DNA of 64,000 bases from an uncultured Lachnospiraceae bacterium (GCA_910585905.1 CAJUID010000002.1:124001-188000), one strand, 5' to 3'. Numbered from the stretch's first letter, positions 27,296 through 35,757 are shown. Notes: generated by a model not told the origin, from the sequence alone. Translations and numbers: made by a program.

Positions 27296-27832
27296 CTACC
27301 TCCAGCAAAGTTCCCTTAATACTTCTAAATATAGTTCCTTATCCCATCTTGGTACAATATCAAATTCCTCAAATTCTCCATAACCTTGTGTCTTTTGATA
27401 TCCTCTATAGCCTGCTCTGATTGCCTGCGCAAAAATATCTAAACAGGTTCCATCAAGATAGTCTAAATCTCCATAGCACACCGTTTCAAATTGTTCCCTC
27501 ATAAAATGAATTAGTTCATCATCTGTAATCTCGTCCTGCATTTCATTCTTATACAGATAAAATATTTCCTGTAACCGTATCAATGTTTCGACATAATTAT
27601 TTTGTGATAAAAAGGAAGAATCACAAAACTCATAAATAATTTTAGGCAAAATGCTCTGCCCAAATTCTACCCTCCGTTCCACTTTTAATGTATTATTTTT
27701 TTCTGCAAGTAAAAGTTCTGTATCATCTTCTGACAGCACAAGCCCAAATTTTTCTGTATATTGATTTGTTTCCTGCACTTGTTTAAGCCATGTCTGACCA
27801 TTCAAGAGTTCTAACCAGTTTTGACCGCCCAT
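27296..27832 (-). CDS. DUF6323-like protein
   Basis: Protein of 178 residues, soluble, rich in acidic residues. The segments VERRVEFGQSILPKIIYEFC and FDIVPRWDKELYLEVLREL recall DUF6323 proteins, which travel next to DUF6179 in clostridia. AAAGGAGG lies 7 nt before the ATG at 27832; an ATG two codons upstream is too close to it. It is the first gene of a two-gene operon with its own promoter (27857-27885) and a terminator after the second gene. The function is unknown. Confidence 0.7.
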   Translation of the reverse strand: MGGQNWLELLNGQTWLKQVQETNQYTEKFGLVLSEDDTELLLAEKNNTLKVERRVEFGQSILPKIIYEFCDSSFLSQNNYVETLIRLQEIFYLYKNEMQDEITDDELIHFMREQFETVCYGDLDYLDGTCLDIFAQAIRAGYRGYQKTQGYGEFEEFDIVPRWDKELYLEVLRELCWR

Positions 27833-27856
27833 ACACATTCCTCCTTTGGAATATAT

Positions 27857-27885
27857 AGTATAATCCCGAACAGGAAACAGTACAA
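27857..27885 (-). promoter_or_regulatory. Promoter of the DUF6323-DUF6179 operon
   Basis: On the minus strand TTGTAC (27885-27880), 17 bp, TATACT (27862-27857), 20-25 bp ahead of the start codon region. Confidence 0.7.
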
Positions 27886-27925
27886 GTCTTGAATTATAAG
27901 GGTTTTTTTGGTATAATAGTAATAT

Positions 27926-27963
27926 AGGGAAGTGGTGTGGACACCTCTTCCCTTAAATTTTTT
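27926..27963 (+). terminator. Orphan terminator-like hairpin
   Basis: AGGGAAG-T-GGTGT and ACACC-T-CTTCCCT pair around two G, followed by TAAATTTTTTT on the plus strand. No plus-strand gene ends nearby; a TATAAT lies just before it (27912). It may be a leftover of a lost gene or mark the edge of an inserted segment. Confidence 0.65.
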
Positions 27964-27966
27964 TGA

Positions 27967-28378
27967 TTTTATTTTACCATAAACATATCTGGTGTTCAAA
28001 TTTTTGATTTATTCCGTTTAACTGTCAAGTCTAACTCCAATTCTTAACAGGGAGGGCAATTACTTATAAGGTCTTGTTATCTCTTGGTTCAGCTTCAATT
28101 ACAATTCTTCATGTTGGGTTTATCGTATATATAATATTAATTATGGTATTGCTTTGCTTAATAAAATCAGTGTACAAAACGAAATAAAGGATGAGAGGGG
28201 ATATGTGGAAGGCAATTATGAAAGAGGTTTTAGTCAACTTGCTAAAACAAAGGATTGGTGGTATACTTTTTGCTGTTACATAATTCAGCAAGAATTAGCA
28301 AAAGCCTATTTTTCCGTACATTGTGAGCAAAATGCAAGTTTGCAGCGGGAAGTTTGATTTTGCAGAAATGGGGAATAT
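27967..28378. other. Gene remnants between accessory operons
   Basis: An open plus-strand frame from 28035 to 28187 encodes a hydrophobic stretch (about 50 codons, GSASITILHVGFIVYIILIM) without a usual start codon. It is followed by GAGAGGGG and a 24-codon frame beginning MWKAIMKEVL. These look like pieces of a decayed small membrane-protein operon. No complete gene is supported. Confidence 0.35.
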
Positions 28379-28576
28379 ATGAAGTTATATACAGAGTTAA
28401 ATGCGCAGGAAAAATTTAAACGAACCTTGCATTCTGCGCCGTTTTGTTTGATTATTATAGCGATTCTCTTATTTGTTGGGGATCGTGATATGTTCAGTGT
28501 AGTATCTGCTGCTGCTCTTTTCGTTTTATATCTGGTGCAATTTCTTTATACTTACAAAAAATCAAAAGAAAAATAG
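28379..28576 (+). CDS. Small two-helix membrane protein, unknown
   Basis: Possible gene of 65 residues with two hydrophobic helices (FCLIIIAILLFVG and VVSAAALFVLYLVQFLYTY) between charged ends. GGGG lies 5 nt before the ATG. It follows remnants of similar small frames and is convergent with the radical SAM gene, 8 bp apart. No family is recognised. Confidence 0.5.
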   Translation: MKLYTELNAQEKFKRTLHSAPFCLIIIAILLFVGDRDMFSVVSAAALFVLYLVQFLYTYKKSKEK

Positions 28577-28584
28577 CGAGAGTA

Positions 28585-29469
28585 TTACTTAGTATTAAAA
28601 TTCCAGAGAGTTAATTGTTCCGTGGTGTTTTTTTCTTCAAAGGTTTGCAGATAATGAAATATCTGTTCATTATTATGAACAATTCCATATTGACTGCATT
28701 TTTGGTGAAATAGCTTCATTAACTGCTTGCTATTGGGGCTTTCTACTATATATTGGTTTCCATATGTCTGTATGTATTTTTCTTTTAATTGTGGAAATAG
28801 GAGGTCTAATTGCTTATAGAAGTATTCTCTGTTTCCCTCACGGAGCGTCAGTCCCATGCCAAAGCAAATAATACCATATACTTTAGCTTCAATACACATA
28901 TCTAAAATGCCGGAAATATTTTCTTTTGTATCATTTATAAATGGCAAAATTGGAGTCATCCACACAACAGTGGGGATTCCTGTGTCGCGTAGTCTCTTTA
29001 AGGCTGCAAATCGTTCTTTTGTTGTACTCACATTTGGCTCGATTTTTCTGCACAGATTTTCGTCATAAGTAGTTAATGTCATTTGTACAACACATTTTGT
29101 TTTTTCGTGTATTTTTTGTAAAAGGTCCAAATCCCGCAAAATACGGTCTGATTTTGTAATAACGGTAAATCCAAAGCCGTACTCTTCGATTAATTGCAGC
29201 GCTTTTCTAACATTCCTGATTTCCATTTCCAAAGGGATATAGGGGTCTGTCATAGAGCCTGTACCTATCATACATTTTTTTCGTTTATGTCGAAGGGCAT
29301 AGCTTAATAGGTCAATTGCATTTTCCTTTACTTCAATATCTTCAAAAGCATGTTCGATGTGATAGCACTTGCTTCTAGAATCACAGTAAATACACCCATG
29401 CGAACAGCCACGGTATAAGTTCATTCCATTTTTTGAAGATAAGATTCCTTTTGCGGTTACAACATGCAT
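28585..29469 (-). CDS. SPL-like radical SAM protein
   Basis: Protein of about 294 residues with the radical SAM cluster motif CSHGCIYCD (CxxxCxxC) near the N-terminus, GTGSMTDPYIPLE (the GTGTDPYQP-like motif of SPL/Rv2578c-type proteins) and VQMTLTTYDENL. It should bind a 4Fe-4S cluster and SAM. Spore photoproduct lyase belongs to the same group, but the special Cys of true SPL cannot be assigned here. The radical chemistry is therefore unknown. AAGGAGGG 5 nt before the ATG at 29469 decides the start over 29496. Confidence 0.82.
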   Translation of the reverse strand: MHVVTAKGILSSKNGMNLYRGCSHGCIYCDSRSKCYHIEHAFEDIEVKENAIDLLSYALRHKRKKCMIGTGSMTDPYIPLEMEIRNVRKALQLIEEYGFGFTVITKSDRILRDLDLLQKIHEKTKCVVQMTLTTYDENLCRKIEPNVSTTKERFAALKRLRDTGIPTVVWMTPILPFINDTKENISGILDMCIEAKVYGIICFGMGLTLREGNREYFYKQLDLLFPQLKEKYIQTYGNQYIVESPNSKQLMKLFHQKCSQYGIVHNNEQIFHYLQTFEEKNTTEQLTLWNFNTK

Positions 29470-29587
29470 TTGGACCCTCCTTATTTTTATTACCATAACA
29501 TAAATACTATTTTAATATCAAATATAAATAGTAATCATACTAATGTGATTGTTGATAAGCTTCTAAAAATTTTATGCACATCCTTAA

Positions 29588-30484
29588 TTATGATTTGTTT
29601 TTTTCATATATCAATTTAGCCTGTTTTGCCAAAATTTCTTTTAAATATATAGGTGAAAGAACATCTACCTTTGTGCCGAATGATAGAAGAAAGCCAATCA
29701 GCCATGTATCTTCTGGCATTTTTGCAGAAACAATAAAATCTCCATTTGCCTGTTGTTGCACTTGTGTTTTATCAAACTCGTCATAAACACGGTATGCCAT
29801 TTCTTTTGGAAAGCGGAGCACTATCAGATTATAATCCTCTTCTGCAGTGTCTATGGGCTGGGGAAAAACACAATGCGGAAATGTCTCATTTAAAATTTCT
29901 AAGTCTAAAATACGGTTTAATTTGAAGATCCGCCAGTCCTGCTTATTTGTACAAAATGCTTTTAAATACCATGCTTTTGCTTTGTATGTGAGTTTTAATG
30001 GATGCACGACACGTTCGCTTGTTACTTCATAGGAATTTGCGTAGATTATTTTCACACAATTACAGTGAATGATTGCTGATTTCAATAAATCGAATTTATT
30101 ATTATCAAATAATTTATTGCCCCATCTGGAAAAATCAACTTCAAGCCAATTCTCAGAACTGACATTGAATATTGCGGAAAGTTTCTGTAATGTTTGGCTG
30201 TTGTTCGTATTCTGTGTGGTGTTGATACTCTGAAGTGCGGTCAGGATTTCTTGTTTTTCCTCCTTGGACAATATTGCTTTATCTAAAACATAATTATTCA
30301 TTAAATGAATACCACCGTTTCTTCCTGGTTCTGCATAAACAGGGATGCCTGCCCCGCTTAGGGCATCAATATCTCTGTAAATTGTGCGAACTGACACTTC
30401 AAACTTTTCCGCTAATTCTGGGGCGGTAGCTTGTCCTTTATCAAGTAGGTAGTATACGATTTTAAATAATCTGCTTTCGTGCAT
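29588..30484 (-). CDS. YafY-type transcriptional regulator (HTH_11 + WYL)
   Basis: Protein of 298 residues: an N-terminal winged helix (ATAPELAEKFEVSVRTIYRDIDALSGAG) and a WYL domain (about 140-220) with KLTYKAKAWYLKAFC, followed by the WYL C-terminal extension. WYL proteins bind ligands or nucleic acids and often regulate stress or defence genes. AAGGAGG precedes the ATG at 30484 at 8 nt; the frame is open further upstream. The targets are unknown; the divergent PadR unit is more than 500 bp away. Confidence 0.85.
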   Translation of the reverse strand: MHESRLFKIVYYLLDKGQATAPELAEKFEVSVRTIYRDIDALSGAGIPVYAEPGRNGGIHLMNNYVLDKAILSKEEKQEILTALQSINTTQNTNNSQTLQKLSAIFNVSSENWLEVDFSRWGNKLFDNNKFDLLKSAIIHCNCVKIIYANSYEVTSERVVHPLKLTYKAKAWYLKAFCTNKQDWRIFKLNRILDLEILNETFPHCVFPQPIDTAEEDYNLIVLRFPKEMAYRVYDEFDKTQVQQQANGDFIVSAKMPEDTWLIGFLLSFGTKVDVLSPIYLKEILAKQAKLIYEKNKS

Positions 30485-30755
30485 TGCCATTTCCTCCTTA
30501 AGAATAGAATAGCATTTAAATCCTGCCATGTTATGTCAAGATTTATTATATCCATAGATGTTCTTGGTGGCAACAGTTTGTTGCTATTCTTGGTTGTCAT
30601 TTGTCAAGCGATGTCTTTTCCGCCTGTGGCACAGGTCGTTGCTTTGGCAGAGTAATCAAATAAAGTAATAGTCCAGTCTAATATTTGATACAATACTGTG
30701 AGGTTGCATATGGCACGCTAAACTGTAAAGTTTTTTATAGACAAAATAGGGTTTC

Positions 30756-30804
30756 TTGACTTATGTATCAATTTGATATATAATAAATATATCAGATTGA
30801 TACA
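30756..30804 (+). promoter_or_regulatory. PadR operon promoter with overlapping operator
   Basis: TTGACT (30756), 17 bp, TATAAT (30779) forms a near-consensus promoter. A long inverted repeat, TGTATCAATTTGATATA (30764) and TATATCAGATTGATACA (30788-30804), covers the spacer, the -10 and the start point. PadR regulators bind such ATAC/ATATC-type palindromes, so the PadR gene downstream is probably autoregulated here. Confidence 0.8.
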
Positions 30805-30836
30805 TAGGAAGCATTATATTTGGCTCGTTGTGTGTA

Positions 30837-30945
30837 AGTCAAGTACTCCGTTGCAGGGCAACGGGGCATGATTTAGCTTCTCTAAAGGAACCATTCGGTT
30901 CCTTGGCAAGTTCCGCCCCAAGTGGCGGGGGATTAGAGTTCAGAA
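30837..30945. repeat. Diverged copy of a dispersed palindromic repeat
   Basis: GTCAAGTACTCCGTTGCAGG, then CAACGGGGCATGATTTAGCT and GCAAGTTCCGCCCCAAGTGG match, in inverted orientation, the element at 63050-63130. The copy here has an extra GGAACCATTCGGTTCC hairpin in its middle. It lies in the leader of the PadR operon. Confidence 0.8.
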
Positions 30946-31010
30946 TGCATCAAATGTGATACTTGTCTTGTAAACTATCCTAGGGATGATTTTAAGAAAG
31001 GAAGATAGCG

Positions 31011-31559
31011 ATGGCAACTGGGAAAAAGATAGATTGTGTGATTTTGGGTTTGCTAAGCCATGAAGAGCTAACAGGATATGAGATAAAGAAAAGAATGGAC
31101 ACAACACTAAAATATTTCTGGGGTGCAAGTTATGGCAGTATATACCCTGCATTGAACGATTTGGTTTATCGTGGATTGGCTACAAAACGGCAAGAGGCGG
31201 GAAATAAAAGAAATAAACTGATTTATACCATAACGGATAATGGGCGGGAATACCTCAAAGAGTGGCTGACATTGCCTGTTGAAAAAGATGAGCTTCGTTA
31301 TGAGACGCTGCTTAAATTGTTTTTTGGAAATGAGCAAGGCACAGAGCAGGCATTATTACATATTAAAGCATTTGAGGAAAAAATTAAAAGGGAATTGCCA
31401 AATCTTTTGGGGGCAGAAAAAGTTCTAAAAGGATGCCTAAGTGATGATACTGCTCATAAATACTATTTTCTCACCGTAGAATTTGGGTTAAAAACTTATC
31501 AGACTTATTTAGAATGGTGTGAGGAGGCAAAAAAAATTTTGATGGAAATGGAGGAATAG
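31011..31559 (+). CDS. PadR family transcriptional regulator
   Basis: Protein of 182 residues: a PadR winged helix (ILGLLSHEELTGYEIKKRMD, SYGSIYPALNDLVYRGLATK) and a C-terminal helical dimerisation domain of the Vir_act_alpha_C type. PadR repressors release DNA when they bind a small toxic compound. GAAAGGAAG precedes the ATG. The gene is followed at 4 bp by a membrane protein and is preceded by a strong promoter overlapped by a palindromic operator. It probably represses its own operon. The ligand is unknown. Confidence 0.9.
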   Translation: MATGKKIDCVILGLLSHEELTGYEIKKRMDTTLKYFWGASYGSIYPALNDLVYRGLATKRQEAGNKRNKLIYTITDNGREYLKEWLTLPVEKDELRYETLLKLFFGNEQGTEQALLHIKAFEEKIKRELPNLLGAEKVLKGCLSDDTAHKYYFLTVEFGLKTYQTYLEWCEEAKKILMEMEE

Positions 31560-31563
31560 ACAC

Positions 31564-32043
31564 ATGACTGGTCATTTGGGGTTTTCATATATAGGACTGA
31601 TATTTTTGCTGTTATTATTCATTCCTAATATTATTTGGACAAGAAAGAAACCGCAAGGATATACGCAGGAAAACGAAAATATAGTATTTTTGATTTTTGA
31701 AAGAGTAGGTGAAGTTTTTGCTACCATTTGTATGCTGATATTTGATGATTTTAATTTACGCGGTTGGTCAAATTGGACTTGGTGGCTTATTGTAGCCTTT
31801 GTGTTAATGGTGATGTATGAATTATGGTGGATACGCTATTTTCAGGGAGGGCAAGAATTATCAGATTTTTATAGCGGCTTCATAGGTATACCGGTGGCAG
31901 GGGCGACATTGCCAGTAATTTCTATTTTTATACTGGGGATATATGGTAAAGTTATATGGCTTATTGTTGCTGCTATAATCTTAGGGGTTGGACATATTGG
32001 AATACATGTACAACATAGCAAAGAACTAAATATATTAAATTAA
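31564..32043 (+). CDS. Polytopic membrane protein in PadR operon
   Basis: Protein of 159 residues with about five helices: near 8-25, 45-62, 74-92, 105-125 and 130-150. WTRKKPQGYTQENENIVFLIFERVGE connects the first two. No known transporter motif is seen. It starts 4 bp after the PadR stop, so it is probably the gene controlled by PadR and may help against the inducing compound. The family is not recognised with certainty. Confidence 0.75.
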   Translation: MTGHLGFSYIGLIFLLLLFIPNIIWTRKKPQGYTQENENIVFLIFERVGEVFATICMLIFDDFNLRGWSNWTWWLIVAFVLMVMYELWWIRYFQGGQELSDFYSGFIGIPVAGATLPVISIFILGIYGKVIWLIVAAIILGVGHIGIHVQHSKELNILN

Positions 32044-32232
32044 AGCAGCCGCGTATATTTGATTTTGGAATGTGGAATTCAGCACATCGTCATGTTATAC
32101 TAAATGAGTAAGAAAATATTCTTTTATTTTGTTATATCTTGGTTTAGGAAATACAGTTGCGGATAGGTGGGTTAGGTGCGGTCTTTTTTGTTTTACCAAG
32201 GACGTTTTTAATTACAAGGGGGAATAAGAAGA

Positions 32233-33057
32233 ATGGGCAATATCGTTGTTTTAACTGGCAGTATGCGGAAAGGTGGAAATACAGATTTGCTTGCACAGGC
32301 ATTTGCGGAGGGAGCGGGCAACAGTAATATAGTAGAGATAGTTTCGGTTGCGGATTATAAAGTAAATCCCTGCATCGGCTGTAATTCATGCTTTACAAGA
32401 GAGGGAAACCAATGTTTTCAAAAGGACGATATGACAGAAATTTATACGAAGCTGAAGGTTGCTGATATAGTAGTAGTCGCCTCTCCAGTTTATTTTTATG
32501 GAATAAGTGCTGAATTAAAAGCGATTATTGATAGATTACATACACCTATGAGAAATGAATTTCGGGTAAAGAAGTTGGCGCTGCTATTGGTGGGGGCGGC
32601 AACATTACCAGAATTGTTTGACGCAATTAAACTGCAGTATCAACTTGTGCTTAATTTTTTTCATTTGGATAATGCAGGGATGGTGCTTGTGAGAGGGGTT
32701 AAGGATATAGGAGACATTAAGGGGACAAGGGCATTGGAGGAAGCGTATCATCTGGGAATGACGATTAATGATGAAACTCATAGTCTTGTGAAGTCAACAA
32801 AAGAGATAAGCTCTAACTTAGAATTGCTGGATCATTTAGATGAATTGCACACAACAGACTTGGGAAATGTACGGATAAAACGGAATTTGTCTTTGGATAC
32901 AGCAGATGTTGTCGCATGGTGCAAAGAAATAATACGTTCGGCTCATGCAGTTATTACAAGAAAAGGGAAAAACTGGTATATATCTGTAGATGATATTGTT
33001 ATTACAGTAAATGCCCATAGTTATACAATAATAACAGCACATAGGGAGAAAAGATAA
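32233..33057 (+). CDS. Flavodoxin/NADPH-dependent FMN reductase fused to a DUF3781 domain
   Basis: Protein of 274 residues. Residues 1-180 are an iron-sulfur flavoprotein-like FMN reductase (VVLTGSMRKGGNTDLL phosphate loop; Cys cluster CIGCNSCF; ASPVYFYGISAELKAIID). Residues about 195-270 match DUF3781 (LHTTDLGNVRIKRNL, VVAWCKEIIRSA, GKNWYISVDDIVITVNAHSYT), usually a separate small protein. The fusion suggests that the two act in one pathway. The flavodoxin part likely reduces a quinone, nitro- or other small compound; the role of DUF3781 is unknown. The GGGGGAATAAGAAG leader gives a moderate start site. Confidence 0.82.
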   Translation: MGNIVVLTGSMRKGGNTDLLAQAFAEGAGNSNIVEIVSVADYKVNPCIGCNSCFTREGNQCFQKDDMTEIYTKLKVADIVVVASPVYFYGISAELKAIIDRLHTPMRNEFRVKKLALLLVGAATLPELFDAIKLQYQLVLNFFHLDNAGMVLVRGVKDIGDIKGTRALEEAYHLGMTINDETHSLVKSTKEISSNLELLDHLDELHTTDLGNVRIKRNLSLDTADVVAWCKEIIRSAHAVITRKGKNWYISVDDIVITVNAHSYTIITAHREKR

Positions 33058-33100
33058 GCATTATGAGATATGAAAGTGTTAAGTAGAAATGAGGTGTAAT

Positions 33101-33535
33101 ATGCAGATATCAAGCAGATTTACGATTGCTGTCCATGTTCTGATATGTATAGAAACATTTAAAAACGATTATAAGGTTACGAGTGATTTCCTTGCGTCAA
33201 GTGTTAATGTAAACCCTGTTGTTATAAGGCGTTTGTTACAGCAGCTAAAAAAGGCAGGACTAATCAATGTTAAGCGGGGAAGTGGGGGAACAGATATAGA
33301 AAAACCATTAAATGAAATTACATTATTGGATTTGTATCATGCAGTAGAATGTGTGGAAGATGGAAATCTTTTTCATTTCCATGAAAGTCCTAATCAACTT
33401 TGTCCTGTAGGGAAAAATATTCATTCACTTTTAGATGTAAGGCTGGAAGAAATACAAAAAGCGATGGAAGAAGAAATGAGGTCAGTGTCAATACAGGATA
33501 TCATGAATGACGCAAAGGAATTGATACAGATGTAA
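33101..33535 (+). CDS. Rrf2 family transcriptional regulator
   Basis: Protein of 144 residues with the Rrf2 winged helix (FTIAVHVLICIETF, TSDFLASSVNVNPVVIRRLLQQLKKAGLI, RGSGGT). Only one Cys is present in the loop where IscR-like members carry three (NQLCPVGKN), so a cluster is unlikely and a YwnA-like redox- or ligand-sensing type fits better. GAGGTG precedes the ATG at 33101. A 12-bp palindromic operator lies before the next gene, a cupin, which is the probable target. Confidence 0.87.
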   Translation: MQISSRFTIAVHVLICIETFKNDYKVTSDFLASSVNVNPVVIRRLLQQLKKAGLINVKRGSGGTDIEKPLNEITLLDLYHAVECVEDGNLFHFHESPNQLCPVGKNIHSLLDVRLEEIQKAMEEEMRSVSIQDIMNDAKELIQM

Positions 33536-33594
33536 TATTTTCCACAGTTTTGGAAGGCAATTGCTGTATATTTTCTAATTACGCGTTGTAACTA

Positions 33595-33653
33595 TTGACA
33601 GTACAACAAAAGTGTGCTACATTCATTGTATCAATTGATGTTACAATGAATGT
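33595..33653 (+). promoter_or_regulatory. Promoter and operator of the cupin gene
   Basis: TTGACA (33595-33600), 17 bp, TACATT (33618). A perfect inverted repeat, ACATTCATTGTA (33619-33630) and TACAATGAATGT (33642-33653), covers the -10 and start point. It is probably bound by the adjacent Rrf2 protein. Confidence 0.8.
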
Positions 33654-33668
33654 ATGGAGGTAAAGATT

Positions 33669-34025
33669 ATGGAAAATTTTAGTAAGGTTAGTGTGGCGCA
33701 GGATGCAAGGACAGAGCTTCATGACAAACTTTCTTTAACAGGGGCAGAGATTAGTATTAACAGTTTGCCGGCAGGGGCAAGTGTGCCTTTTATTCATTCT
33801 CATAAGAACAATGAAGAAATATATGCTGTTCTTGAGGGAAAAGGAAAAGTAGTTATTGATGGCGAAGATCTAGAGCTTGCGGCTGGAGATTGGATTCGCA
33901 TTTCTCCTGCAGGAAAGAGACAGTTTTTTGCAGCAGAAGATTCTGCAATTAGTTTCGTATGTATTCAGGTGAAAGAAAATTCCCTTGGGAATTATACCGT
34001 GGATGATGCGGTGGTCGAGAACTAA
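33669..34025 (+). CDS. Single-domain cupin protein
   Basis: Protein of 118 residues with a cupin barrel. The first motif is PFIHSHKNNEEIYAVLEGKG, with two His and Glu metal ligands, and the second is GDWIRISPAGKRQFFA, where the second-motif His is not seen. The metal site may be three-residue only. Small cupins can be isomerases, dioxygenases or sugar-binding proteins; the substrate is unknown. GGAGG lies just ahead of the ATG. The gene stands under a palindromic operator next to the Rrf2 regulator. Confidence 0.82.
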   Translation: MENFSKVSVAQDARTELHDKLSLTGAEISINSLPAGASVPFIHSHKNNEEIYAVLEGKGKVVIDGEDLELAAGDWIRISPAGKRQFFAAEDSAISFVCIQVKENSLGNYTVDDAVVEN

Positions 34026-34204
34026 AAAGTGAATTATGACATCCCGGTTTAGCCCTCTACGAAGTAATGCTGTTTACTACTGTGTATTTAGCGATTTTTT
34101 GATATATTGCATAGATAGGTAAAATATTATTCAAAAAAGTGCTATTATCAAATAGTTTATGGTATAATTCCTTTAACAAATCTGCATTTGGAGGGATACT
34201 GACA

Positions 34205-34567
34205 ATGAAATTAAAGAACATTTTGATTGTTGTTAAAGATATAGAAAAATCAAAACAATTTTACCATGATTTGTTTGGTCTTGAGATGGTGCTTGACAAT
34301 GATGGCAATATGATTTTGACGGAAGGTCTTGTACTCCAGGATGAAAAAATTTGGAAAAAGTTTTTGGGAAAAGATATTATTCCGAAAAGTAATTCTTGTG
34401 AACTGTATTTTGAAGAACAAGATATAGAAGCATTTATTGAAAAATTGGATAAAACGTATCCCTCAATTCAATACGTCAATCGACTTATGACGCATAGCTG
34501 GGGACAAAAGGTAATCCGTTTTTACGATTTAGACGGTAATTTGATTGAGGTAGGAACACCTATGTAA
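34205..34567 (+). CDS. VOC family protein (glyoxalase/bleomycin-resistance fold)
   Basis: Protein of 120 residues with the VOC start LKNILIVVKDIEKSKQFYHDLFGLEMVLDND and end IRFYDLDGNLIEVGTPM, a paired beta-alpha-beta-beta-beta fold. Family members bind a metal or a drug; the usual ligands His and Glu are partly present (the last Glu in LIEVG). Function may be small-molecule detoxification or antibiotic binding. GGAGGG lies 8 nt before the ATG at 34205; the frame opens earlier without such a site. Confidence 0.83.
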   Translation: MKLKNILIVVKDIEKSKQFYHDLFGLEMVLDNDGNMILTEGLVLQDEKIWKKFLGKDIIPKSNSCELYFEEQDIEAFIEKLDKTYPSIQYVNRLMTHSWGQKVIRFYDLDGNLIEVGTPM

Positions 34568-34860
34568 TGCGGCACAGTCTACTACAATAGGTACACTTAT
34601 AATTGTATGTAGCGAACTGATTTGCAACTAACAAGCGTAACGCTTATTTCCTTGAAAATATAGTGGGTATAGGGAAACCTCTTGCCCACTGTGATTTCTT
34701 GCTATAAACAAAAATAGAACAAGGCCTTTTACATTCCTAAAGCCTACATCTTACGAAGAAAAAGAATAGGTGTTTGGGATAGATAGTAGAAATTTTGCAT
34801 TTTTATGCTATAATTCGTTATAAAAGGTGAATACAAATATTAAAGGAGCGAAAGATTTCA

Positions 34861-35463
34861 ATGTCACACATAAAATGGGTTGGTATAATCAATAGTGAAA
34901 TAGCAGATTATCAAAAAGGAAATCTGGATTGTAGAGCAAAGAAAATGGCGTTGCCTACTACGATGAAAGAAATGATGATAAAGGCATTGCCATTTGCAGT
35001 TGTTCCATTTACTGTGGTTTTTTTATCTATTTTTCTTAAAACTTTTCTTGCTGGAGAAAGGATTATATCCCCTGTATTTTTTGTTATTGGATTTATTGCT
35101 GGCTTTCTTGGATTGATTGTCCACGAATGGTTACACGCTATTGTATATCCTGCAAACGCAACTGTTTATATAGGGTTTCATCTGAAGTCTTTTGCCGCTG
35201 TTGCTTTGGTATCTTATCCATTGAAAAAATGGAGATTTATCCTGATGTCTTTACTTCCTTTGTTATTAGGGATTGTGCCTATTGTGCTGTTTTTGTTTAG
35301 CCCTATTGCTTGGAAGTCTTGGAATGGTTTTTTGTTTGGCTTTTCAATAATGGGACTTATCAGTCCGTATCCAGATTACTTTAATGTTTATCAAGTGATA
35401 AAGCAAACTCCGCCTAAATGTTACATTCAGAACTACAATGATGAGACATATTGGATTGAATAA
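34861..35463 (+). CDS. DUF3267 putative membrane zinc metalloprotease
   Basis: Protein of 200 residues with four helices. The second helix carries HEWLHAIVYP (HExxH), the zinc-binding motif of DUF3267 proteins, which are predicted intramembrane or membrane-bound metalloproteases without known substrate. A second conserved region, SPYPDYFNVYQVIK, follows in the last helix. AAAGGAGCG precedes the ATG by 9-10 nt. The gene is single. The 290 bp before it hold a possible -10 (TATAAT near 34810) and a GTGGG/CCCAC hairpin, but no gene. Confidence 0.78.
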   Translation: MSHIKWVGIINSEIADYQKGNLDCRAKKMALPTTMKEMMIKALPFAVVPFTVVFLSIFLKTFLAGERIISPVFFVIGFIAGFLGLIVHEWLHAIVYPANATVYIGFHLKSFAAVALVSYPLKKWRFILMSLLPLLLGIVPIVLFLFSPIAWKSWNGFLFGFSIMGLISPYPDYFNVYQVIKQTPPKCYIQNYNDETYWIE

Positions 35464-35541
35464 TTATCTTAAATTTTAGAAAGAGGACAATATAGAGATT
35501 TTCCCCAAAAATTAAGGATTATTTTAGTGGGATAGATTATC

Positions 35542-35757
35542 TTGCAAATATTTTTTGTGATAATAATCTTACAAATGGGAGGATTTATCCCATTATGGTT
35601 TTCAGATAGTAAAACCAAAATAATCTGTATTGTTATGGCAGTATATCTTTCAATTAATACAATTATGAATCTTATTTCCAGCAGTAATAAAGAAAAGTAT
35701 ATAATGACACCTCTTTCTGCAATTTCATCAATATGCTTTTGGATAACGGGACTGTAA
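35542..35757 (+). CDS. Small membrane protein, unknown
   Basis: Possible gene of 71 residues starting at TTG, with three hydrophobic stretches (IFFVIIILQMGGFIPLWF, IICIVMAVYLSINTIMNLI and a shorter terminal one). The ribosome site is weak (AGTGGGA, 13 nt away). It may be complete or a fragment of a longer membrane protein. No family is recognised with certainty. Confidence 0.4.
   Translation: MQIFFVIIILQMGGFIPLWFSDSKTKIICIVMAVYLSINTIMNLISSSNKEKYIMTPLSAISSICFWITGL

Noticed and set aside
28154..28357. 67-codon plus-strand frame
   Set aside because: It lies in another frame than the hydrophobic remnants and has no start signal; polar and without motif.
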